Part shown: piece by piece, positions 42,250 through 51,413 of the stretch
Position numbering within the stretch: the first letter of the stretch is position 1
Layout: every line of letters starts with the position of its first letter
Assembly: GCF_028292965.1 (NCBI RefSeq)
Contig: NZ_JAQGLG010000194.1
Span: forward strand, 1 to 51,657
Origin: Sphingomonas bacterium
Lineage (GTDB): Bacteria > Pseudomonadota > Alphaproteobacteria > Sphingomonadales > Sphingomonadaceae
DNA: 51,657 bases
Reading direction: 5' to 3'
The notes under the pieces: generated by a model
Told to the model about the DNA's origin: nothing
The model's input: only the letters and a program-made list of their open reading frames with translations
Database searches by the model: none
Position numbers and translations under genes: made by a program

Positions 42250-42404
42250 ATTAATCCCTCTCCCGTTGGGAGAGGGAAGGGGCCCGTCGCGAAGCGATGG
42301 GAAGGGTGAGGGCAGGTGCGGCGACACAAGCCAGCCGTTTCGACCCGACCCTCACCCCGCGCTGCTGCGCAGCTTCCCCCTCTCCCACAGGGAGAGGGGG
42401 AATT
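42250..42404. repeat. Intergenic inverted-repeat element
   Basis: Arms CCCTCTCCCGTTGGGAGAGG and CTCTCCCACAGGGAGAGGG flank a centre with GTGAGGG/CCCTCAC. It matches 45237-45385 closely: 42333-42404 and 45314-45385 share about 72 bases with one mismatch. Part of the operon ends of both flanking genes. Confidence 0.7.
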
Positions 42405-43161
42405 ACCGATCCCTGATCCGGAACCCGCCATCCACATTGAGGATCGCGCCGGTCACGAAGCTCGCTTCATCCGATGCGAGGAACACCGCCGCGTCGGCCA
42501 CTTCGCGCGGCTGGCCCAGCCTGCCGGTGGCCTGCATGTTCGCCATCGCCGCGAACAGCGCCGTGTCACCCGATTTCGCGACATGCGCGCGGGTCAGCGG
42601 TGTCTCCACCACGCCCGGACAGATGGCGTTGCAGCGGATCGGCAAGCGGTTCTCGCCGCAATGGAGCGCGGTGCTTTCCGTGAGGTTGAGCACCGCCGCC
42701 TTGGATGCGGAATAGGCCGCTTGGGTCGAGCCGGGTCGCTGGCCGCGCGCCGAAGCGATGTTGACGATCGCGCCGCCTTGCTCGGCCATCAGCCGTACCG
42801 CGTGGCGACAGCCGAGAAGCACGCTGAGCGCATTGGCGTTCATCACGAACTGCCAGTCTGCCTCGCTCGCGTCGGCGATCGAGCCGGTGCGGCTGGTGCC
42901 GGCATTGTTGACCAGCACGTTCGGCCGCCCGGCCCATGCCTCCAGCACCGCCAGCGCGGCGACCCAGTCGACATCGCGGGTCACGTCGAGCCGGTGGTAG
43001 AACACCCGCTCGCCATGCTGCGCCGCGAGGTCTCCGCCCTGCTCGTCGAGATCGGCGACCATCACCCGCGCGCCTTCCTCGACGAAGCGGTCGACGATCG
43101 CGCGGCCGATCCCGCGCAGGCCGCCGGTCACCAGCGCGACCTTACCCTCGAGCCTGGCCAC
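42403..43161 (-). CDS. Short-chain dehydrogenase/reductase
   Basis: 252 residues from the ATG at 43161 (MARLEGKVALVTGGLRGIG). Motifs: VTGGLRGIG, VNNAG, NIASARG (catalytic Ser in IASAR), YSASKAAV and CPGVVETPL. Follows the P450 gene with two bases between and is presumably cotranscribed. It probably oxidises the alcohol made by that P450. It ends at the repeat element. Confidence 0.9.
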   Translation of the reverse strand: MARLEGKVALVTGGLRGIGRAIVDRFVEEGARVMVADLDEQGGDLAAQHGERVFYHRLDVTRDVDWVAALAVLEAWAGRPNVLVNNAGTSRTGSIADASEADWQFVMNANALSVLLGCRHAVRLMAEQGGAIVNIASARGQRPGSTQAAYSASKAAVLNLTESTALHCGENRLPIRCNAICPGVVETPLTRAHVAKSGDTALFAAMANMQATGRLGQPREVADAAVFLASDEASFVTGAILNVDGGFRIRDR

Positions 43162-43163
43162 GG

Positions 43164-44411
43164 TCAGCGCGGCGTGAAGCGGACGCGCAGGCTCTTATAG
43201 CCGTAGAAGATATAACTCGGCACCATCTCGAACTCGTCCTGCAATATCTCGACATCGAAGCGGGCGAAGGCGCGGGTGAAGAACGCCACCAGTTCGGTGC
43301 GCGCCAGCATATGGCCAACGCAGAAATGCAGGCCGGGGCCGAACGACATGAAGTCGCGCTGGTTGGGCCGGTCGATATCGGTGGCGAAGGGATCGTCGAA
43401 CACGCGCGCGTCGATATTGGCGCCGGCATGCATGATCCACATCAGGTCGCCCTTGGCGATGGTCTGACCGCGCATCTCGATATCCTCGGCGGCGTAACGC
43501 GTCATGCATTTCACCGTGCCGGGGTAGCGCAGCAACTCGGTCGTCATGTTGAACGCGCAGCCCGGGTCGTCGCGCAGCCGCTGGAGCAAAGCAGGGTTGC
43601 CGACGATGCGGACGAGCTGGGTGGCAAGGGTGTGCGCGGTGGTCTCCGCGCCGGCCACGACCATGCCGTGGAGCTGGGCGAGCATCTCGTCATTGGTCAG
43701 CTTGGCGAGGCCGTCACGCGCATGGATCATGCCGGAGATGAGATCGTCGCCGGGATTCTTCTCGCGCTCGGGAATGAAGGTGTTGAACACGTCGTTCATC
43801 GTGCGGATCGACTCGTCGAGCTGGAGCAGCAGCTCGGGCGTGACGGTCGCCGCGGCGCTGGCGGCGGTGAAATCCGAGGCGAGCTTGAACAGCAGCGGCT
43901 GATATTCTTCCGGCAGGTCGAACAGCCGGCGCATCACGCGGGTGGGCAGGACGGCGCCGACCACAGCGGAGAAATCGAATTCTCCCAGCCGTTCGCATTC
44001 GTCGAGGATCTCGTCGACCACCTCGTTGATGAAACCCTCGACCTTGGCGATCGCACCGCGATCGAACGCCTTCATCATCAGCACGCGGACGCGGGTCAGG
44101 TCGCGGCCGTCGAGGCGGTTGACCAGCAGGCTGGTGTAGAGCCGCACCGCCTTGAGCTGCTCCTGCAATTCGGGCGGCATGCCGCGGAACAGCTGCTCGA
44201 CGCGCGAGGCGGAGAGGCGGCGATCGGCAAAGGCGGCGCGGACATCGTCGTGACGCGAGATGATCCAGCCGCCCTGATTCTTGCTGTAGAAGATCGGTGC
44301 CTCTTGCTGGAGGCGGATCAGCGGCGTCCAGGGATCGGCGAGGAAGGCGGGGTCGGCGAAGCTGACATCCTCGATCTCGTCCAGCGTGTCGGTTGCGCTC
44401 TGCCCGCTCAT
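43164..44411 (-). CDS. Cytochrome P450 (first)
   Basis: 415 residues from the ATG at 44411. P450 signature: I-helix MVVAGAETTAHTL, K-helix ELLR (Glu-x-x-Arg), and the heme loop FGPGLHFCVGHMLAR with the proximal Cys at residue 364. A soluble, class I bacterial P450, which would need a ferredoxin and reductase; none is nearby. Hydroxylates or epoxidises a hydrophobic substrate; epoxidation would fit the epoxide-hydrolase-like gene downstream. It heads a minus-strand operon with an SDR. The divergent neighbour is the carboxymuconolactone decarboxylase-like gene. Confidence 0.93.
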   Translation of the reverse strand: MSGQSATDTLDEIEDVSFADPAFLADPWTPLIRLQQEAPIFYSKNQGGWIISRHDDVRAAFADRRLSASRVEQLFRGMPPELQEQLKAVRLYTSLLVNRLDGRDLTRVRVLMMKAFDRGAIAKVEGFINEVVDEILDECERLGEFDFSAVVGAVLPTRVMRRLFDLPEEYQPLLFKLASDFTAASAAATVTPELLLQLDESIRTMNDVFNTFIPEREKNPGDDLISGMIHARDGLAKLTNDEMLAQLHGMVVAGAETTAHTLATQLVRIVGNPALLQRLRDDPGCAFNMTTELLRYPGTVKCMTRYAAEDIEMRGQTIAKGDLMWIMHAGANIDARVFDDPFATDIDRPNQRDFMSFGPGLHFCVGHMLARTELVAFFTRAFARFDVEILQDEFEMVPSYIFYGYKSLRVRFTPR

Positions 44412-44576
44412 TGCCCTCTCCCGAGGCGGTTTGTCCGCCATGGCGCCGTGTCCGGAGACTCCAGACTTACGGTGATAGATAAACCGGATCGCGCCAGTTT
44501 GGCAATTGTTCATTTGCCGCCGGCCGCTCGACATCCCGTCGGGCGAGCGCATCGCGCGATGGATAACCGTACGATG

Positions 44577-44591
44577 CTTGAATCTGTGTTG
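44577..44591. promoter_or_regulatory. Cluster operator motif (site 7)
   Basis: CCGTAC-GAT-GCTTGA on the plus strand: four of six matches in each half and AACC-ACGATG in common with site 6. It lies between the divergent P450 (start 44411) and carboxymuconolactone decarboxylase-like (start 44634) genes. Confidence 0.35.
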
Positions 44592-44633
44592 AGGGCGGTA
44601 TAATCTCGGTAAAACGACGCCGGAGGATGCCCG

Positions 44634-45236
44634 ATGCCGAACAGCCTGTTGAGCCGCGTACCGGTCGATCAACTGCCCGAGGATCTGCAACGCCTGCGCG
44701 AGTCGAGCATCGAGGTGGCGGGCGATGGCGACCGGCTCGAGATCTTCGGCAACCATCCCGCGCTCTATCGCTGGTATCAGAGCAATTTCTACGGTGCGAT
44801 CTTCCAGAACGGCAATGGCGACATGGTCGTCGAGACCAAATGGAAGGAACTGATACGGCTCAAGCTGTCGCTGACCAATGGCTGCTTCGTGTGCAACGCG
44901 CACAATGTGCCGTCGGCGCTGGCCGCGGGGTACAGCCAGGCACAGATCGACGCGATGGGCGATGCGGAGAGCCCGCTCTTTTCGCCGCAGCAGCAGGCGG
45001 TGCTGGCGCTGGGCGAGGTGTTCGCGATCGCCAATAGCGACGGAGCGCTGACGCCTGGACTATATGCGCGGCTGTCGACCTTCTTTTCGGATGCCGAGAT
45101 ACTTGAATTAGGCTTCTTCGCGACGATCCTCAGCGGGTGGACCAAGCTGATCTTCGCCTATGACATGATCACGCGGGAATGCCCGATCAACAGCCCGGAA
45201 CGGACGATGTCGCCGAGCGCGGTGCATTTGAGATAA
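44634..45236 (+). CDS. Carboxymuconolactone decarboxylase family (AhpD-like) protein
   Basis: 200 residues from the ATG at 44634. The AhpD-like core has ELIRLKLSLTNGCFVCNAHN, containing the Cys-x-x-Cys-x-x-His motif, and helical segments before and after. Members include gamma-carboxymuconolactone decarboxylase (mostly without the Cys pair) and AhpD-type redox proteins. The Cys pair argues for a thiol-redox or peroxide-defence role. It is divergent from the P450 gene. The substrate link to the cluster is unclear. Confidence 0.86.
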   Translation: MPNSLLSRVPVDQLPEDLQRLRESSIEVAGDGDRLEIFGNHPALYRWYQSNFYGAIFQNGNGDMVVETKWKELIRLKLSLTNGCFVCNAHNVPSALAAGYSQAQIDAMGDAESPLFSPQQQAVLALGEVFAIANSDGALTPGLYARLSTFFSDAEILELGFFATILSGWTKLIFAYDMITRECPINSPERTMSPSAVHLR

Positions 45237-45385
45237 CTCCCTCTCCCTGTGGGAGAGGGAAGGGCCCCATAGCGTAAGCGATGGGAAGGGTGAGGGAGGG
45301 GTGGCACAATCGGGCCGTTTCGACCCGACCCTCACCCCGCGCTGCTGCGCAGCTTGCCCCTCTCCCACAGGGAGAGGGGGAATTA
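45237..45385. repeat. Intergenic inverted-repeat element, near copy of 42250-42404
   Basis: CCCTCTCCCTGTGGGAGAGG and CTCTCCCACAGGGAGAGG arms flank GTGAGGG/CCCTCACC. The last 72 bases are almost identical to those at 42333-42404 (one difference). It lies between convergent genes. Confidence 0.7.
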
Positions 45386-45922
45386 GAGTCCCGCCCCCTT
45401 CGGGTGCAGCCGGTACAGCGGATCCGCTGGCTTCGGCCCGCCACGATTCTTCAGCCCGGCGTACCGCCCGCTGTCCCACACCGAATTGCCCGGGCGCTCA
45501 TGGTACCAGTCGATCGCCAGCGTTCGCGCGATGATGCGCCATTCGTCGCCGCGCCGTTCGTGCCGGTCGAGATAACGCCCGCCGACCACACGCTCCAGAC
45601 GCTCTCCGCCCTCGGCTGGGAAATCATGGAAACCCTGGAAATAGCATTCTGAAAAAGCATTGTGGGGGCCCGTGATATCGACCCAGATATTGGTGATGCT
45701 GTGCTGCGACATAACGCCTTCCATGAAAGGGAAGCTGTAGGCGATGAACGCCTCGACATCGCCCTTGAACACGGCGTGGTCGTCGATCGCGTCGGGCCAG
45801 TAGACGCGGCGCATCAAATCGGCGTCGCGGCGGTCGATGGCGCGGCAATAGCCGAGCAGCACCTCGGTGACGGCCTGTTTGTCGAGCAGTTCGCGCAGGG
45901 CCTCGGGCGATGGTGCGGGCAA
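45383..45922 (-). CDS. SnoaL-like/NTF2-fold protein
   Basis: 179 residues from the ATG at 45922. NTF2 fold: LLDKQAVTEVLLGYCRAIDRRDADLM, WPDAIDDHAVFKGD, NIWVDITGPHNAFSECYFQ, GGRYLDRHERRGDEWRII. The Asp/Arg pattern at the start is typical of SnoaL_4-type enzymes, which include ketosteroid isomerase- and dehydratase-like activities. It faces the epoxide-hydrolase-like gene, which has the same fold. Exact reaction unknown. Confidence 0.85.
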   Translation of the reverse strand: MPAPSPEALRELLDKQAVTEVLLGYCRAIDRRDADLMRRVYWPDAIDDHAVFKGDVEAFIAYSFPFMEGVMSQHSITNIWVDITGPHNAFSECYFQGFHDFPAEGGERLERVVGGRYLDRHERRGDEWRIIARTLAIDWYHERPGNSVWDSGRYAGLKNRGGPKPADPLYRLHPKGAGL

Positions 45923-45977
45923 TTTGCTCTCCTCTATCCGTCAGCGCTTGACCGCGAGTTTTTCGAGTCTAGTTATA

Positions 45978-45992
45978 CCAATCGCTGTTAGG
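45978..45992. promoter_or_regulatory. Cluster operator motif, strong copy (site 8)
   Basis: On the minus strand CCTAAC-AGC-GATTGG, the best match to both halves of the consensus. It lies between the divergent SnoaL-like (start 45922) and epoxide-hydrolase-like (start 46027) genes. Confidence 0.6.
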
Positions 45993-46026
45993 AAAACAAG
46001 CGCGACAGCATGATCTGGAGAGCGAT

Positions 46027-46386
46027 ATGGGTGCCGAGGAAACCGTGCTGGCCTTTGTCGCGGCGTGGAACGCGCTCGACTGGACCCGTATCTATGCGCT
46101 GCTTGCGGACGACATCGTCTATCACAATATGCCGATGAAGCCGGTGCAGGGTCGCGCGGCGGTACGCGCGCATCTCGACGCCTGGCCGGTCGATGCTTGC
46201 GAATGGGAAATGCGCAACATCGCCACCAGCGGCAATGTCGTGCTGACCGAGCGGGTCGACCGCTTCGCGCGCGGCGAGGACCGTATCGTCGTGCCGGTGA
46301 TGGGCGCGTTCGAGGTGGTGGACGGGCGCATCATCCATTGGCGCGACTATTTCGATATGGGCGCGATCAAGCCGCAGGCGCGCTGA
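46027..46386 (+). CDS. Limonene-1,2-epoxide hydrolase-like protein
   Basis: 119 residues from the ATG at 46027, GGAG upstream. NTF2 fold with VLAFVAAWNALDWTRIYALLADDIVYHN and VQGRAAVRAHLDAW. The Asp-Arg-Asp triad of limonene epoxide hydrolase fits Arg and Asp in TERVDRF and the Asp in HWRDYFD. The family opens epoxides of cyclic terpenes by a one-step water attack, and a mycobacterial relative acts on steroid epoxides. With the P450s this suggests an epoxide intermediate. It is followed after two bases by the MFS gene. Confidence 0.85.
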   Translation: MGAEETVLAFVAAWNALDWTRIYALLADDIVYHNMPMKPVQGRAAVRAHLDAWPVDACEWEMRNIATSGNVVLTERVDRFARGEDRIVVPVMGAFEVVDGRIIHWRDYFDMGAIKPQAR

Positions 46387-46388
46387 GC

Positions 46389-47726
46389 ATGGCCTCGATG
46401 CCCAACACGGACGCCCTCCGCACCATCGCCGATCACGAGACCGGTCGTTACAAATGGTATGTCGCGGCCGTGCTGTGCTTTGCGCACACCGTGGCGATCA
46501 TCGACCGCTTCGTGATGGTGCTGGTCGTCGAGCCGATCCGCGCGGCGATGCATCTCAGCGACCTGCAACTGGGCCTGTTGCAAGGCACGGGCTTCGCGGT
46601 GCTCTATTGCGGTTTCGCCGTGCCGCTCGGCGCTGTCGCCGATGCGACCAACCGGCGCAACCTGATCATGGTCGGGATCAGCCTGTGGAGCCTGGCGACG
46701 ATCGCGGCGGCCTTCGCCACCTCGTTCGAGGCGCTGTTCGCGACGCGCTTCCTGGTCGGCATGGGCGAGGCATGCCTTGTGCCGGCGGGCATGTCGCTGC
46801 TCACCGCCTATTTCGCGCCTGCCAATCTGGCGCGCGGTACCGCGATCTTCGGCATGGGTGCGAATTTCGGGCTCGGTTTCGCCTTTCTCGGCGGCGGGGC
46901 GTTGTTGGCGACGCTGATCGCGGCCGGCGGGCTCAGCGTGCCTGGTGGTGCGCATTTCGCACCCTGGCAGGGGATTTTCATCGCCGCCGGCGTCACCGCG
47001 CTGCCTGTGCTGATACTGCTGTTCTGGCTCCGCGAACCGCCGCGCGGGCAGGTGCCGAGTGCCCGCCTGACCGCATTGCGCGAGGGCTTCGCCTTCATTC
47101 GTGCCAATCTAGGCGGCTATCTGCCCTTCCTGGTCGTCGGGGCGATGACGGCGGTTACCGGCTATTCGGTGACCAGCTTCTCCTCCAGTCTGTTCGTGCG
47201 CATGCACGGGCTGAGCCCCGCGGAGGCCGGCAAGCTGATCGGATTGGTCGGCATTCTGGCCGGCCCGCTCGGCACGTTCAGCGGTGGCTATACGCTCGAC
47301 CGGCTCCGCGCACAGGGTGTGGCGGGCGCGCCACTGGTGGTGATGGGCGTGGGCTCGGTTTTTGCGCTGCTGCTTGCCGCCGGCACCGCTTTCGCGCCGA
47401 ACCTGCCGCTGGCCGCGGCCCTGTTCAGCCTGTTCGTGTTCGAATCCACCTTCGTCCTGCCGTCGCTCTATGTCGGCATGCAACTGCTGACGCCCGACCG
47501 CTTCCGCGGCATCGCCGCCTCGTTCAACATGATGGTCTATACGCTCGCTGGGCTGGGCCTCGGTCCGCCGGTGGTGGGTGCGATCAGCGATCGGCTGCAT
47601 CTTGGCCATCGTTCGCTCGGCTTCGGGATCACCATCGTCGAACTGGCAATGGTGCTGATCATCGTTCCCGTCGCGGTGGTTTCACGTCGCAGCTTCCAGG
47701 CGAAGATGCAGGCGGTGGCGAACTAG
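46389..47726 (+). CDS. MFS transporter
   Basis: 445 residues from the ATG at 46389. Twelve hydrophobic segments can be counted. The family loop after TM2 reads GAVADATNRRNLIMVGISLW, and TM4-5 has RFLVGMGEACLVPAGMSLLTAYF. Resembles MhpT/spinster-like aromatic and hydrophobic acid carriers. Located in the inner membrane, it probably imports the substrate or an acid intermediate delivered by the TonB receptor. Cotranscribed with the epoxide-hydrolase-like gene. Confidence 0.92.
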   Translation: MASMPNTDALRTIADHETGRYKWYVAAVLCFAHTVAIIDRFVMVLVVEPIRAAMHLSDLQLGLLQGTGFAVLYCGFAVPLGAVADATNRRNLIMVGISLWSLATIAAAFATSFEALFATRFLVGMGEACLVPAGMSLLTAYFAPANLARGTAIFGMGANFGLGFAFLGGGALLATLIAAGGLSVPGGAHFAPWQGIFIAAGVTALPVLILLFWLREPPRGQVPSARLTALREGFAFIRANLGGYLPFLVVGAMTAVTGYSVTSFSSSLFVRMHGLSPAEAGKLIGLVGILAGPLGTFSGGYTLDRLRAQGVAGAPLVVMGVGSVFALLLAAGTAFAPNLPLAAALFSLFVFESTFVLPSLYVGMQLLTPDRFRGIAASFNMMVYTLAGLGLGPPVVGAISDRLHLGHRSLGFGITIVELAMVLIIVPVAVVSRRSFQAKMQAVAN

Positions 47727-47863
47727 AGCGGCCGATTCATCCGATTCGAACCTAACGAAGGCGTATGCGCTGCTTCGCACGTCGTGCGCCATCTACCAGA
47801 CAGTGATATAGGCCAATTCCCTGAGGGAGATAGGCTGAATTTCCGATCTCTATTGACAGTAAA

Positions 47864-47878
47864 TAAATCATCATTAGG
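47864..47878. promoter_or_regulatory. Cluster operator motif (site 9)
   Basis: On the minus strand CCTAAT-GAT-GATTTA, very like site 6. It lies 86 bases upstream of the TonB receptor gene. A TTGACA at 47853-47858 just before it could be a -35 box, so the motif would overlap the promoter. Confidence 0.5.
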
Positions 47879-47964
47879 TTTAATGGTGAAGCGTCCGATC
47901 GAGACGCCGGCACGGCGCAGGCTCCCGATGCGAGAGCCCGCCGACAGGAACGGGAGGGCCTGAC

Positions 47965-50130
47965 ATGAAGATGAATCCGCTTTTGACGAGCACTGCGGCA
48001 TGGGCGATCGTCGCCGCTGCGCTGGCCGTCTCGCCCGCCGCCGCGCAGGATGCCGGCACGCAGGCACCCGCTGCCGCGCCCGCCACCGATCAGCAGGCCG
48101 GCGACGTCATCGTCACCGCCCAGCGCCGCGCGCAGCGGCTGCAGGACGTGCCGATCTCGGTCACCGCGCTGACCGCCACCGAGCTGAGCAGCCAGGGTAT
48201 CACCTCGACCCACGATATTTCCCAGTCGGTGACCGGCATGACCATCACCGAGAGCGGCGGCTATGTGCAGCCGTTCATCCGCGGCGTCGGGTCGACCGTC
48301 ACCAATCTCGGCGAGCCCGGCTCGGCCGCGACCTATATCGACGGCGTCTATATGCCGACGGTCAACGGCCAGCTCTACGATCTCGCCAATCTCGAATCGA
48401 TCCAGGTGCTCAAGGGTCCGCAAGGCACTTTGTTCGGCCGCAACGCCAATACCGGCGCGATCATCATCACTACCCGCCAGCCGGGCTATCAGCCCGCGGG
48501 CAGCTTCTCTGCCAGCTACGGCAATCTCAATGCCGTGAAGCTGAGCGGCTTCGTTACCACCGGGCTGGCCGACCACATCGCCGTCTCGCTGGCCGGCAAC
48601 TATGACAGCCATGACGGCTGGTTCCACAATCTCAACCCGGCCAACGGCTTCGGGTCGCGGGTCGGCGATGCCAAGCGCTGGACGCTGCGCGGCGCGCTGC
48701 TGATCGAGCCGGCCACCAATTTGAAGATCACGCTCAGCGCCGACGGCATGCATGGCGATGACGCGAGCCCGATCCTGACCCAGCCGATCAACGGCTATCA
48801 GGGCTATGTTGCAGGCGGGCTCAAGATCACCGGTCCGTACGATTTCATCGGCAACGAGCATGTCGGTTACCTGACTGGCCAATATGGCGGATCAGGCCGG
48901 ATCAACTGGGACCTGGGCGGCGTCACCGTCACCTCGACCACCGCCTGGCGGCATTATCTGTCGCGCTCGCTGGTCTATGATTCCGACACCACGCCGTTCC
49001 GCTACGTCGCCATCTCCAACCGCGATGTCGGCAGCAACTTCACCCAGGAAGTGCTGATCAACTCGGCCGGCACCGGACCGTTCACCTGGGTCATCGGCGG
49101 CTTCTATCTGCGCCAGGACGGCAAGCTCGATCCGCTCGAGACGCTGACGCCGGGCGTGACCGACACCTATGTACAGCAGGTCACCAACGCCTTTGCCGGC
49201 TTCGCCGATGCGACGCTCAAGCTCGGCAATTTCGAGATCACCGGCGGCCTGCGCTACAGCACGGAAACCAAAACCATCTCAGGCCAGCGCAATGGCGCGG
49301 CGATCGTCACCGGGGCCAAGCACACCTGGAACGCGGCGACCCCGCGCGTGGTGCTCGCTTATCACCCGGATCACAATCTGATGCTCTATGCGAGCTTCTC
49401 GCAGGGCTTTAAGAGCGGCGCCTTCAACGCCAATGCGCTGTCGGCGACGCCGATCCCGATCAACCCTGAAAAGGTGAACGCCTATGAGGCGGGACTGAAA
49501 TTCTCGCCCACGCCGGGCGTGACGATCAACGGCTCGGTGTTCCACTACATCACCAGCGACCTGCAGGTGCAGGCGCTCAACCCGACCACCAATTTGATCG
49601 AGCTGCGCAACGCGGCGAAAGTGCGCTCCAACGGTGCCGATCTCGACATCAGCTACAGCCCGACGCGCGACCTGAGCCTGAAACTGGGCGTGTCCTATCT
49701 CAACGCGGTGTTCACCAGCTTCCCCAATGCACAGGTCTATCTGCCGGTGGCGGGCAGCGATGGCCGCAACGCCTCGACCATCGTCGACGTGACCGGCAAG
49801 CGCAACGTCCGCTCGCCCGACTGGACGCTGAACTTCGCCGCCGACTACAAGATCCATGTCGGCGAAGGCTCGGTCGTCCCGTCGTTCAATGTCTATTATT
49901 CGTCCAAATTCTACTGGACGGTCGATGATCGCATCGTCGAGCCGTCGCATGTCGTCGCCAATGCCAGCCTCACCTGGAACCTGCCGGGCGATCGCTTCTC
50001 GGTGGCGGTGTGGGGCCGCAACATCTTCAATGAGGTGCGCTTCCGCAACGTCTCGGCCTCGGGCCAGGCGGACCGGCGCGCAGCCGACGAACCGGCGCTG
50101 TACGGCGTGCGCGTCGGCTTCAAGTTCTGA
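47965..50130 (+). CDS. TonB-dependent outer-membrane receptor
   Basis: 721 residues from the ATG at 47965. Signal peptide (AWAIVAAALAVSPAAAQ), then a TonB box DVIVTAQRRAQ. The plug domain shows RLQDVPISVTALTATEL, VQPFIRGVGS and the IQVLKGPQGTLFGRNANTGAI stretch. A C-terminal beta-barrel follows, ending VRVGFKF with a terminal Phe. Sphingomonads use such receptors for aromatic, terpenoid and steroid uptake. It starts the operon with the second P450 and has an operator motif upstream. No siderophore-type features are seen, so a carbon-source role is favoured. Confidence 0.94.
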   Translation: MKMNPLLTSTAAWAIVAAALAVSPAAAQDAGTQAPAAAPATDQQAGDVIVTAQRRAQRLQDVPISVTALTATELSSQGITSTHDISQSVTGMTITESGGYVQPFIRGVGSTVTNLGEPGSAATYIDGVYMPTVNGQLYDLANLESIQVLKGPQGTLFGRNANTGAIIITTRQPGYQPAGSFSASYGNLNAVKLSGFVTTGLADHIAVSLAGNYDSHDGWFHNLNPANGFGSRVGDAKRWTLRGALLIEPATNLKITLSADGMHGDDASPILTQPINGYQGYVAGGLKITGPYDFIGNEHVGYLTGQYGGSGRINWDLGGVTVTSTTAWRHYLSRSLVYDSDTTPFRYVAISNRDVGSNFTQEVLINSAGTGPFTWVIGGFYLRQDGKLDPLETLTPGVTDTYVQQVTNAFAGFADATLKLGNFEITGGLRYSTETKTISGQRNGAAIVTGAKHTWNAATPRVVLAYHPDHNLMLYASFSQGFKSGAFNANALSATPIPINPEKVNAYEAGLKFSPTPGVTINGSVFHYITSDLQVQALNPTTNLIELRNAAKVRSNGADLDISYSPTRDLSLKLGVSYLNAVFTSFPNAQVYLPVAGSDGRNASTIVDVTGKRNVRSPDWTLNFAADYKIHVGEGSVVPSFNVYYSSKFYWTVDDRIVEPSHVVANASLTWNLPGDRFSVAVWGRNIFNEVRFRNVSASGQADRRAADEPALYGVRVGFKF

Positions 50131-50144
50131 GTCCGGAGGGGCGG

Positions 50145-51413
50145 ATGCCGGCGGCTTCCGCCCCTCCGGACGACCGGAACATCGACCACCACAGCGCAGA
50201 GTTCGCGCGCGGCCATGCCTCGCTCTACGCCCATGCCCGGGCCGAATGCCCGGTGCTCCATTCGGATGCGCATGGCGGCTTCTCGATCTTGACGCTCTAC
50301 GCTGACAATCGCGCCGCGTTGCGCAGCGAACATCTCGCTTCGGGGCGCTTCCCGCTCGACGACGGCCGGCTCGGCGGCGGCGTCGCCATTCCGCCCAACG
50401 GCATGCGCATCGGCATGATCGAAATGGACGGTGCCGAGGCGACCGCCTTGCGCGCGCTGCTCGCACCCTGGTTCACGATTCCGGCGGTCGAGGCGGCGAG
50501 CGAACGCATCGCCCAGATCTCGCACTGGCTGATCGATACGCTGATCGAGCGCGGCGAATGCGATGTGGTCAAGGACCTCGCCCGGCCGATGCCGACGCTG
50601 TTGATCCTCGATATCCTCGGGCTGAAATTCGAACATTGGCGCGATTATGGCCGCGTGCTGCACGAAGCGGTGGCCAAGGCGAGCGGATCGATCGACGGCC
50701 TGCGCTGGCTGGCGGGCGACCTGCGGCGCTGCGTCGTGGAGTGCGATTATGATCCCGACGGCCTGCTCGCAGCGCTGGTCGCGGCGGAGATCGACGGGGC
50801 ACCGCTCGGCACCGGACTGGCATGTGAGCTGGCGATGATGCTGCTGTTCGGCGGCACCGACACCACGATCGCCGCGATCGGCCATGCGCTGCGCCATCTG
50901 ACCGAACATCCCGAGGACCGCACCCGCCTGATCGCCGAACCCGGACGCATGGCGGCGGCGGTCGAGGAGGTCATCCGCCTCTATTCGCCGAGCACCGGCG
51001 TCGCGCGCACCGTGACCGCGCCGGTCGAGATCGGCGGCGCGCGGTTCGGGGCCGGCGAGCGGGTACTGTGCGCGCTCAATTCGGCCAATCGCGACGAGGC
51101 GATGTTCGTCGATGCCGAGCGCTTCGATCCCGAGCGACCGAAACGCCCCCATCTCGGCTTCGGCTGGGGCGCGCATGCCTGTCTCGGCCAGAATCTGGCG
51201 CGCGCCGATCTGCGCATCTTCCTGACCGAAATCCTCGAACGGATGCCCGATTTCGCGGTCGATCTGGCACGGACCGAGCCATATGCGAGCGTGCCGCTGG
51301 TCAACGGCCATGCCCGCATGCCGATGCGCTTCGCGCCCGGCCGGCCGCGAGGCCCGGTAGGCGCCTGGCCGGTACTCACCGCGCCGCGGCTACAGCCGGT
51401 ACTTCGGGTTTAG
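50145..51413 (+). CDS. Cytochrome P450 (second)
   Basis: 422 residues from the ATG at 50145, fifteen bases after the receptor stop; GGAGGGG upstream. I-helix LLFGGTDTTIAAIG, K-helix EEVIRLYSP, heme loop FGWGAHACLGQNLAR with the proximal Cys at residue 346. No ferredoxin or ferredoxin reductase gene is in the window. Its coupling to the TonB receptor suggests it acts early on the imported substrate. Confidence 0.93.
   Translation: MPAASAPPDDRNIDHHSAEFARGHASLYAHARAECPVLHSDAHGGFSILTLYADNRAALRSEHLASGRFPLDDGRLGGGVAIPPNGMRIGMIEMDGAEATALRALLAPWFTIPAVEAASERIAQISHWLIDTLIERGECDVVKDLARPMPTLLILDILGLKFEHWRDYGRVLHEAVAKASGSIDGLRWLAGDLRRCVVECDYDPDGLLAALVAAEIDGAPLGTGLACELAMMLLFGGTDTTIAAIGHALRHLTEHPEDRTRLIAEPGRMAAAVEEVIRLYSPSTGVARTVTAPVEIGGARFGAGERVLCALNSANRDEAMFVDAERFDPERPKRPHLGFGWGAHACLGQNLARADLRIFLTEILERMPDFAVDLARTEPYASVPLVNGHARMPMRFAPGRPRGPVGAWPVLTAPRLQPVLRV

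Noticed and set aside
47748..47762. CCTAAC half-site after the MFS gene
   Set aside because: The right half (GGCGTA) does not match the dyad, and it lies 200 bases from the next start; not counted among the operators.
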